NCBI GenBank assembly: GCA_012513545.1
Contig: JAAZCB010001337.1
Location: 1 to 10,069 of the forward strand
Reading direction: 5' to 3'
Source: Clostridiaceae bacterium
GTDB lineage: Bacteria > Bacillota_A > Clostridia > Acetivibrionales > Acetivibrionaceae
DNA: 10,069 bases
Shown: positions 1 through 6,194 of the stretch, piece after piece
Position numbering within the stretch: the first letter of the stretch is position 1
How the letters are laid out: the number at the start of each line of letters is the position of its first letter
Notes under the pieces: model-generated
What the model saw: the letters and a program-made list of their open reading frames with translations, nothing else
Told to the model about the DNA's origin: nothing
Databases searched by the model: none
Translations under genes and position numbers: made by a program

Positions 1-104
1 AAGAAGCTTGGCAGATATTTGCAGGCGCAATAAACGAAGGTAACCCGGATTACGAAAAGATAAGCAATGAAGATCACTCCCTGGTGTCACAGTACTCGCT
101 CTAA
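1..104 (+). CDS. C-terminal fragment of an unrecognised protein (5' end outside window)
   Basis: One plus-strand frame (codons from base 3) is open from the left edge to a TAA at 102-104 and gives about 33 residues, ending in SLVSQYSL. The other two plus-strand frames stop within the first 45 bases, so this is the only frame that could be the tail of a gene entering from the left. The peptide is polar and acidic (AINEGNPDYEKISNEDHS) and has no motif I can assign. It lies about 100 bases upstream of the HIT gene on the same strand, so it could be the previous gene of the same transcript. No function is proposed. Confidence 0.45.
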   Translation, partial: EAWQIFAGAINEGNPDYEKISNEDHSLVSQYSL

Positions 105-202
105 GATTTCTGCAGGGTCAATAAAAAGCCCTTCCTGGCAGCACTGGCGGACCGGGCAGGAAATGATCCCCTTAAGGAGAATTTAACAACGGAGGTATTA
201 CT

Positions 203-568
203 ATGGAAAAATGCATTTTCTGCGAGCGGGAAGACATCGTCCTGGAAAACCGGCTGGCCTGGGCAAAGTATGATATATATCCCGTTTCAACGGGGCATAT
301 ACTGATCATCAGCAAACGCCATATCCCGGACTTCTTTTCCACTACACCCGAAGAACGTCAGGCCATGAGCCAGCTGCTGGATGAAGCCAAAGAGCTTCTG
401 GACCAGGAGTATCACCCGGATGGTTACAACATCGGAATAAACTGCGGGGAATATGCCGGGCAGACAGTGATGCACCTGCATATCCATCTGATCCCCCGTT
501 ACCGGGGCGACATGGAAAATCCCAAAGGCGGAGTGAGAGGAGTCGTGCCGGAGAAGCGGGGGTATTGA
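203..568 (+). CDS. HIT-family (histidine triad) nucleotide-binding hydrolase
   Basis: This is a 121-residue cytosolic protein, a normal length for a single-domain HIT hydrolase. It carries the defining triad HLHIHLI (H91, H93, H95; His-phi-His-phi-His-phi-phi). The middle His would be the nucleophile forming a nucleotidyl intermediate. An N-terminal CIFC pair (C4, C7) resembles the zinc-binding cysteines of many HIT proteins, and the tail (NPKGGVRGVVPEKRGY) is also typical. Known family members hydrolyse or transfer nucleoside monophosphates from phosphoramidate, dinucleoside polyphosphate or adenylated substrates; the substrate here cannot be read from sequence. The ATG is supported by GGAGGT at 191-196, six bases upstream. 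The stop is 27 bases before the helicase ATG, so the two are probably cotranscribed. An aprataxin-like DNA end-processing role in this island is only a speculation. Confidence 0.93.
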   Translation: MEKCIFCEREDIVLENRLAWAKYDIYPVSTGHILIISKRHIPDFFSTTPEERQAMSQLLDEAKELLDQEYHPDGYNIGINCGEYAGQTVMHLHIHLIPRYRGDMENPKGGVRGVVPEKRGY

Positions 569-595
569 GCCTTACAAGCTTTGGAGAGGAGAGAA

Positions 596-2878
596 ATGCG
601 GTTGAATGATTTTCAGCAGGATTACCAGGCAGTAGATACGGCCAGCTTTGCCGAAGATTTATTTGTGGAACTTTTTGAAGAAACTTTTGGCCTGGATAAA
701 ATTCAGTATCTGATAAACGAATATCCCTGTCAGAATATCTACGGTGACAACTGCTACATAGACTACGCCTTAAAAACTGACCTCGATGCCTATGCCATTG
801 AGATAGACGGAGAAAGCTGGCATAACCCTGCTCTGGTTTCAGTGGATAAATATCTGGATGATTTATTAAAACGCAATAGTCTCACCTATCTGGGATGGAA
901 AGTATATATATGGACATATCGTCAGCTGGTTAATGAACGGGAAAGAATTAAATCTGAGCTGGTTCAGTTTCTGGGCCAAAGCCCGCATTTCAGAATCTAC
1001 GATGACTACCTGCCCCGCCAGCGCGGCGCGCTGATTTCACTGCGGCCTCATCAGCAGGAAACATTAGACCGTTTACAGGAATTGCGCGGTGAATATAACA
1101 GTATGGCCCTGATTGCTGATGCCCAGGGCACCGGGAAAACTACCACCGCTGTACTGGACGCCCGCCGCCTGGGGTTAAGAACTCTGTTTGTTGCTCATAC
1201 TCTGGAACTTTTACAGCAGGCGGAAGCCAGCTTCAGGGAACTCTGGCCTGATGCCAGGGTTAGAATTATTGATGACTATTCCTCTCCTCTGGAAGGAGAT
1301 GTATTGATCGCCAGCATTCAAGGCCTGCACAACCGTTTGAGCCAATTTGCTCCCGATCATTTCGGTTACATAATTATCGATGAAGCACACCATGCAGCCT
1401 CTCCCAGCTACCGCCAGGTCATCTCCTATTTTCAGCCTCAGTTCTTATTAGGCCTGACTGCTACCCCTGAGCGCCATGACCAGGAATCAATAATGGAATT
1501 ATTCAAGAATGAAGCACACCGACTGGACCTGAAAACTGCAGTTGAAATCGGCGAACTGGTCCCCATCCGCTGTGTAAGAATAAAGACCAACATCGACTTC
1601 AGCAGTGTGCGCGTAAACGGCATTCGCTACAACTACCGTGACCTGGATAACTGCATCCACGTCCCCGAACGCAACCGGCTCATCGTTGAAACCTACCTCA
1701 GCCATGTACCGGGTCAAAAAGCGGTGGTTTTTTGTGCCAGCGTCCAGCATGCCGCAGAAGTGGCTCAACTTTTTCAGGAGTCCGGTATCAATGCCCGGCT
1801 GGTAGAAGGACGTATGAAAAAGCAGGAAAGAGAAGCCGTTCTGGATGATTACCGCCAGGGTCTGGTAAAAGTATTATGCGCCTGTGACATGCTCAATGAA
1901 GGATGGGACAGTCCGGAAACGGCTGTACTGTTCATGGCCCGGCCAACCCTTTCCAAAGTAATTTATCTGCAGCAGCTGGGTCGGGGAACACGCCGGTCCA
2001 AGGATAAAGACGCCCTGTTGGTATTTGATTTCATTGATAATACGGTTCGTCACAACCACTCCGTAAATCTGCACCGGCTGTTCCGTTCGCGGGAGTACTG
2101 GCCCGGCGCATTCGTACTGGCCCCGCAGGATAAAATCGACGATGAAAAACGCCGCCTGCTGCTCGGAGAAAAGCTGGACACGATTTTGCCGCACAACATC
2201 TTTGTCCGCGATTATGAATTAGTAGACCTGTTTGACTGGCAGAAAGAAATCAAAGCAATGATGTCACTGCACGAACTGGCCATGGAATTATATGTAGACG
2301 ATGCCACCGCCCGCCGCTGGGTGGATGAAGCAAAAATCTCACCCGGGCCTGATTTGGAACTGCCCATGGGCAGAGTAACCCATCGCTATTTCAAACGCGA
2401 GCGCCTCGACGATATCAGGGAGCAACTGAATATACCCGCCCGCAAACAGGATGAAATCCGGGATGATTTCTTCAAATACGTGAAGGCCGGTCAAATGAGC
2501 AATTCTTACAAACCCGTAATGCTTAAAGGCATGTTAACCCTGGTCAATGACAAGGGACAGATGGAGTTGGGCGCTCTGGTCAGTTACTTTCACAATTTTT
2601 ACGAGCAACGGGCAGATGCCGATCTGCAGGTGGAAGCGCCCAATGCCGTGATCAATCGTGTCAAAGATATGAGCGGCTTTGATGTAGCCCGGTTAATGCT
2701 GACCATGCCCTTTGAAAAATTCGAGCGCAAATTCTTCCTGGAACACCGCAAAGATTTAAACCATGTAGCTTTCGTGCCTGCACTCTGGAAGCGGCTTACA
2801 GAGGAAGACAAAACCGAACTGATTGAGATTTGTGACCGGCAGATTGAGCGTTATTACGCGAGGCGGGTGGCGAAGTAA
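596..2878 (+). CDS. SF2 DEAH-type helicase with N-terminal PD-(D/E)XK-like nuclease domain
   Basis: The protein has 760 residues from ATG 596. An in-frame TTG at 581 begins the ribosome site GGAGAGGAG (583-591) itself, so ATG 596 is preferred. Residues about 15-115 look like a Vsr/DUF559-type nuclease fold: D56 in YIDY, then E69-x-D71 in AIEIDGESWH, then D-DLLKRNSLTYLGWKVYIWT. This matches the DUF559 pattern in which ExD replaces ExK. The helicase core follows: Q-like RPHQQ (150-154), Walker A AQGTGKTTT with K181, DEAH at 262-265, TAT at 288-290, motif V-like DMLNEGWDSPE, and motif VI QQLGRGTRR (459-467). The last 230 or so residues are unassigned; LHELAMELYVDDATARRW resembles a helix-turn-helix. 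The protein is expected to translocate on DNA using ATP and cut or remodel it, as in type III or solitary helicase-nuclease defence proteins. It follows the HIT gene and overlaps or abuts the HNH gene. Confidence 0.9.
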   Translation: MRLNDFQQDYQAVDTASFAEDLFVELFEETFGLDKIQYLINEYPCQNIYGDNCYIDYALKTDLDAYAIEIDGESWHNPALVSVDKYLDDLLKRNSLTYLGWKVYIWTYRQLVNERERIKSELVQFLGQSPHFRIYDDYLPRQRGALISLRPHQQETLDRLQELRGEYNSMALIADAQGTGKTTTAVLDARRLGLRTLFVAHTLELLQQAEASFRELWPDARVRIIDDYSSPLEGDVLIASIQGLHNRLSQFAPDHFGYIIIDEAHHAASPSYRQVISYFQPQFLLGLTATPERHDQESIMELFKNEAHRLDLKTAVEIGELVPIRCVRIKTNIDFSSVRVNGIRYNYRDLDNCIHVPERNRLIVETYLSHVPGQKAVVFCASVQHAAEVAQLFQESGINARLVEGRMKKQEREAVLDDYRQGLVKVLCACDMLNEGWDSPETAVLFMARPTLSKVIYLQQLGRGTRRSKDKDALLVFDFIDNTVRHNHSVNLHRLFRSREYWPGAFVLAPQDKIDDEKRRLLLGEKLDTILPHNIFVRDYELVDLFDWQKEIKAMMSLHELAMELYVDDATARRWVDEAKISPGPDLELPMGRVTHRYFKRERLDDIREQLNIPARKQDEIRDDFFKYVKAGQMSNSYKPVMLKGMLTLVNDKGQMELGALVSYFHNFYEQRADADLQVEAPNAVINRVKDMSGFDVARLMLTMPFEKFERKFFLEHRKDLNHVAFVPALWKRLTEEDKTELIEICDRQIERYYARRVAK

Positions 2879-3740
2879 AGAAGGAGTTGATCTTACGGAA
2901 GGCGAACAATATATATACAAAAAAGAAGTAGATTGGTCCTTGTTGCATGAAGGTTTTACAATTCCGGTATCTTTTCAGGTCAGGTTTCATCAAATTATCG
3001 GCCAGGAACTGAGCAGAGGCAGTTCAAAAGATATTACCGTAATGGTAGGAAACAGGCCTTATACTGCCCTATTAAAGAACCAGAATTTTGACCAGTCACG
3101 TTATCCTACCCACAAAGATCTCTTACAAATAAGATATAAAAAGACCAGTCCTTTGGCTGATATCCTCAGAACAATATTTAATTCCAGCTATGAATATCTA
3201 AAAGCACAGAGGGCAGAATTGGAGCAGAATAATCACTTGATCAGAATTCCCGAGGACAGTAGGGAATATTTGGTCTTATATACAAGTGATTCTGCTGATT
3301 TATTTATTGCTGATTGTTTGACAGTCTGGGACCTGCAAAAAGAATGTCAGGTCATATCTAGTTATTCGGAAGAAGCACTGGAGGCTGAAATAAATTACAG
3401 AAGCACCGATCCCTCAGCGGGGCTCGCTTTGCGGGAACGTATTGTCAAAGTCAGGCGTTTTGATAAAGCAATCGCGGATAATTTGAAGCTATTGTATGAC
3501 AATCGATGTCAAATCTGCGGTAACAATTTTGGGGCTAGATATGATACCTCAATCGCTGAGGCCCATCATATCGATTCATTCATAAAGTCGCTCAATAATG
3601 ATTCGGACAACATTATGATTTTGTGTCCCAATCATCATAGAATCATTCATAAGACCATGCCTATCTTCGAAAGGGCTAAGCATTCGTTAGTTTTTCATAA
3701 TGGGTATCAGGAGCAGTTGAGGTTAAATTATCATCTGTGA
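2823..3740 (+). CDS. HNH endonuclease with an N-terminal DNA-recognition-like domain
   Basis: The frame from TTG 2823 encodes 305 residues; from the better-placed ACG at 2895 it would be 281. Numbered from 2823, the C-terminal third is a clear zinc-ribbon HNH nuclease: CQIC (C229, C232), EAHHID (H248, H249), NDSDNIMILCPNHHRIIHK (C268, H271, H272). The first HH pair supplies the general base and metal ligand in this fold. The N-terminal stretch beginning near KKEVDWSLLHEGFTIP and running through SRGSSKDITVMV looks like a compact beta-rich domain of the kind found in front of various restriction nucleases; this assignment is tentative. The protein probably cuts DNA, either foreign or modified. 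It is the last gene of the plus-strand operon and overlaps or abuts the helicase gene, so translation may be coupled. It is more A/T rich than the helicase gene. It is the nearest obvious nuclease to the methyltransferases converging on it. Confidence 0.88.
   Translation: MRFVTGRLSVITRGGWRSKEGVDLTEGEQYIYKKEVDWSLLHEGFTIPVSFQVRFHQIIGQELSRGSSKDITVMVGNRPYTALLKNQNFDQSRYPTHKDLLQIRYKKTSPLADILRTIFNSSYEYLKAQRAELEQNNHLIRIPEDSREYLVLYTSDSADLFIADCLTVWDLQKECQVISSYSEEALEAEINYRSTDPSAGLALRERIVKVRRFDKAIADNLKLLYDNRCQICGNNFGARYDTSIAEAHHIDSFIKSLNNDSDNIMILCPNHHRIIHKTMPIFERAKHSLVFHNGYQEQLRLNYHL
2880..2897 (+). promoter_or_regulatory. Shine-Dalgarno sequence paired with an ACG codon, candidate start of the HNH gene
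   Basis: Immediately after the helicase stop (TAA 2876-2878) lies GAAGGAG (2880-2886). Eight bases beyond it, in the HNH frame, is ACG (2895-2897), exactly where an ATG would be expected. ACG differs from ATG by one C/T transition and is known as a rare weak initiator. The accepted starts in this frame (TTG 2823, GTG 2832, TTG 2844) lack a well-placed ribosome site and overlap the helicase coding sequence. The next later start codon, TTG 2940, falls inside the conserved-looking domain. The placement is seen directly; use of ACG for initiation is inference. Confidence 0.5.
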
Positions 3741-3822
3741 GGGGATAAACAATCAACACTCAAAATATTAATAGGGAGCTAAATTGATAGTTTAGCTCGG
3801 GCGAGGTTAATGTCCTATCCCC
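3741..3822. terminator. Nested inverted repeats in the convergent gap, candidate transcription terminator
   Basis: The gap between the two converging operons contains a perfect 8-bp stem, GAGCTAAA (3776-3783) and TTTAGCTC (3791-3798), with a 7-base loop TTGATAG. It is enclosed by a second perfect pair, GGGGATA (3741-3747) and TATCCCC (3816-3822). On the minus strand the inner hairpin is followed by CCCTATTAATATTTT, moderately T-rich; on the plus strand no T-run follows. It is therefore a better terminator candidate for the minus-strand methyltransferase operon than for the HNH gene. The long spacing inside the outer pair makes that pair less certain than the inner hairpin. Confidence 0.42.
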
Positions 3823-3849
3823 GAATCGGTTTTACTTATATTACGATTA

Positions 3850-4848
3850 TCACTTGGACTTAGTTTTCTCAATAATATTGCTATCAATTTCCCTAAAACG
3901 AATCTTGGATTGCTCAACATATTCAACCATCGGTTCTATACTAATCCAGCAGCGGCCACTTTTTTCAGCGCAGAAGCCGGTTGTATTAGAACCTGCAAAA
4001 GGATCGAGGATTAAGTCCCCTGGTTCGGTTAAAAATTCAATAAAAAAATCTACTAACTCAAGAGGCATCCGGGCTGGATGAGGAATTATGTTTCTTTCTC
4101 TACATTCCCTATTGAAATAGTTTTGTGAGTTGGTATTAGAAATACTAAAAGCATTCCCTGGCAAACGCGTTTCTTTCCCTGGTAAAATTGATTCAATCTC
4201 TATCATATTGTGCATAATACTGCCACCATTATTGTTTAAAAAAGAGGTACTACCAATACAATGTTCTGAGGGCCTTTTACCTGCATTGTATTTACCCTTT
4301 TCTAGAAGTTTACGCATACTTTTACTATATGGCCTCAATACTTTTCGATTATCAGCCTTAGGGTGATCCGATTTTGACATCCACCATAGATGTGTATAAC
4401 TGTCAGTTACGCGATTGTGCTCAATATTTACCCACTGTACAGGCGAAGGTAGACGCGCGGGATTATGGCAAATGAATTCCTGGCATAAGCGCAATTCTGC
4501 ATCTGGGTGCTCTACAAATTTCAAAAGCGTTTTAAGGGGCAGCAAAGACTGAATCGGTCTATCCTTTTCCCATGCATTCCCTATTTCCATTACGATTGAA
4601 CCGTTAGGTGAAAGCAATTTCGCAAATAATGGAGCAAATTGAGTGATCCAGGCTATGTATTCTTCTCCTTGAAGATTCCCATATTTCTTTTTCTCGTTAA
4701 GTGGGAAGGGGGGTGAGGTCAAAATCAGCTGTACTTTCCCCTCGATTTCGTTTTGCAGAGATGAGCATAAAAGTTCCTCAGATTTGCCCATAAAACAATG
4801 TCCAAAGTCAGTTGAGTAATATGGCCGTACTTTGCGTTTTTGTTTCAT
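3850..4848 (-). CDS. DNA amino-methyltransferase, motif order IV then I (beta-type; N4-cytosine or N6-adenine)
   Basis: The protein has 332 residues. It begins with the pattern YYSTDFGHCFMGKSEELL that opens many solitary methylases, then the catalytic motif IV as LTSPPF (SPPF 45-48). The S-adenosylmethionine-binding motif I follows late as LDPFAGSNTT (about 281-290), with FCAEKSGRCWISIEP after it. This catalytic-first order is that of beta-class enzymes; SPPF favours N4-cytosine but does not exclude N6-adenine. The region between, about 110-260, would hold target recognition and is rich in K, R and N. The ATG at 4848 has AGGAAGG upstream. It is the last gene of the minus-strand operon, about 100 bases after the other methylase, a gap that may hold its own promoter. 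It would protect host DNA by methylating one target or one strand of an asymmetric target. Confidence 0.92.
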   Translation of the reverse strand: MKQKRKVRPYYSTDFGHCFMGKSEELLCSSLQNEIEGKVQLILTSPPFPLNEKKKYGNLQGEEYIAWITQFAPLFAKLLSPNGSIVMEIGNAWEKDRPIQSLLPLKTLLKFVEHPDAELRLCQEFICHNPARLPSPVQWVNIEHNRVTDSYTHLWWMSKSDHPKADNRKVLRPYSKSMRKLLEKGKYNAGKRPSEHCIGSTSFLNNNGGSIMHNMIEIESILPGKETRLPGNAFSISNTNSQNYFNRECRERNIIPHPARMPLELVDFFIEFLTEPGDLILDPFAGSNTTGFCAEKSGRCWISIEPMVEYVEQSKIRFREIDSNIIEKTKSK

Positions 4849-4884
4849 GACTCTTTGTCCTTCCTACTGACCAAATATTTCTAC

Positions 4885-4912
4885 ATGATATTAAAATTCT
4901 TTTATTTTGCAA
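4885..4912 (-). promoter_or_regulatory. Possible internal promoter before the last methyltransferase gene
   Basis: On the minus strand, TTGCAA (4912-4907) and TATCAT (4890-4885) are separated by 16 bases, giving four of six and five of six matches to the sigma-70 -35 and -10 boxes. Transcription would start about 30 bases before the ATG at 4848. The region is A/T rich, so chance matches are likely. Independent expression of a protective methylase would make biological sense in a restriction system. Confidence 0.3.
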
Positions 4913-4948
4913 CTTGTCTATTAATGGATTAGTATATAATTTTATTAT

Positions 4949-6193
4949 TTATAATCCTGCAAATTCAATCGCATTCATGATTAAATCTGACGTATTAAAT
5001 TGCATAGATAAAGCACTATTCGAATTAAAGTGATACTCAGAATCAGACAATAGTATTATACGATCAACATTAGTAGCCCGCCCCTTGCTGTTTCCCCAAA
5101 TACGCGTTGTCTTGGTATTTATATTTAAATAATCACTAATGAATCCAATGTATTTAAACATATTTAGATTATGAATTCGCCGAATAAGGTCTCTAGCTGG
5201 AGATACAACACTACTTGGAGATTTTGCAATATCTCCAAGTACCATAACAATTACACCTTTGCTTGAGAGCATTTTTTTTAATTCTGACAAGGATTGCTCT
5301 AGAAAATCAAGAGAAGCACTCAGAGTTAATCCATCATCAAGAATATCTGATACTAATCTTGCATCCTGTGATAAAAACCACATACGAATCCAATTTTGTA
5401 AAGCATAGTTTACTATATTGCCATAGGGAGGAGAAGTAATTATTAAATCAACCTTACCTTTATATAGGGCTAATTCCTTATTTGAAGATAAAGTTTTAGC
5501 ATCCGCACAAGCAACTATACCCCTATTAATTGGTAATTTCATATTATTTAATCGTAAAACCTTTTCTTTTAATAAACTAAACACGTTTCTTTCTATTCTT
5601 TGCAAATTATTACGCTGAACGAATCGTCGTACGTATCCTGGCGACATACTGAAAGTATTTGGCATGCTAATAGATGCATACGCTGACGAACCATCTTTTC
5701 TCTCTTTCCCGTGCATTAATCCAAGAACTACACCAACTAAGAACGTATCAATATCATTTACTGATTTAAGCAACACTCTTCTTAAATAACAAAGTTGAGC
5801 AAGCGTATACGGATGAAAAATTAGTTTTATGTCCTCGGGTTGGTCTAAAGCTTCCGGCAAAAATAATGGGATATCGTAATTTGCCTCTAAATTATTGATT
5901 CTTTCCAAAACAGAATCATAACTAATAGATACATTTTTAGCATTGGTTAATGCCAGAGCAACCGGGTTAAGATCAGACGCGAGTGGAAATCTTCCCGTAA
6001 GTCTTGCCTCTAGCAGAGTTGTTCCTCTGCCACAAAATGGGTCTAGTACAATGTTTCCAGGATCACTTAGAACCTCTATAAATGTTCTAGCCAATCCAGC
6101 GGGGAATGAGCCAAGATATGAACACATAGTATGCAAAGAGTGCTCTCTCACATTATTGTTTGTCCATGGGAGACTATTATTATTATTTATCAT
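4949..6193 (-). CDS. DNA amino-methyltransferase, motif order I then IV (TSPPY type)
   Basis: The protein has 414 residues from ATG 6193; a GTG at 6202 in the same frame would add three. Neither has a strong ribosome site. The gene begins one base after (or overlaps) the stop of the GHKL gene, so translation is probably coupled. Residues about 10-40 (SLPWTNNN, REHSLHTMCSYLGSFP) match the opening of a family of TSPPY methylases and may act as motif X. Motif I is LDPFCGRGTT (D51 to T59), followed by SDLNPVALALTNAKN, the acidic loop that binds S-adenosylmethionine. Catalytic motif IV is IITSPPYGN (SPPY 254-257), followed by a GVIVMVLGDI strand. The long segment between them (about 90-245) includes HGKERKDGSSAYASISMPN and may carry target recognition. 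It should methylate the exocyclic amino group of cytosine (N4) or adenine (N6); the target is not readable. Confidence 0.92.
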   Translation of the reverse strand: MINNNNSLPWTNNNVREHSLHTMCSYLGSFPAGLARTFIEVLSDPGNIVLDPFCGRGTTLLEARLTGRFPLASDLNPVALALTNAKNVSISYDSVLERINNLEANYDIPLFLPEALDQPEDIKLIFHPYTLAQLCYLRRVLLKSVNDIDTFLVGVVLGLMHGKERKDGSSAYASISMPNTFSMSPGYVRRFVQRNNLQRIERNVFSLLKEKVLRLNNMKLPINRGIVACADAKTLSSNKELALYKGKVDLIITSPPYGNIVNYALQNWIRMWFLSQDARLVSDILDDGLTLSASLDFLEQSLSELKKMLSSKGVIVMVLGDIAKSPSSVVSPARDLIRRIHNLNMFKYIGFISDYLNINTKTTRIWGNSKGRATNVDRIILLSDSEYHFNSNSALSMQFNTSDLIMNAIEFAGL

Positions 6194-6194
6194 A

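Noticed and set aside
132..162. TTCCTG/CAGGAA inverted repeat before the HIT gene as a terminator or riboswitch
   Set aside because: Only six pairs around a 19-base interior, no T-run, and no recognisable riboswitch core.
581..595. TTG 581 as the start of the nuclease-helicase
   Set aside because: The five codons overlap the ribosome site GGAGAGGAG; ATG 596 is correctly spaced from it.
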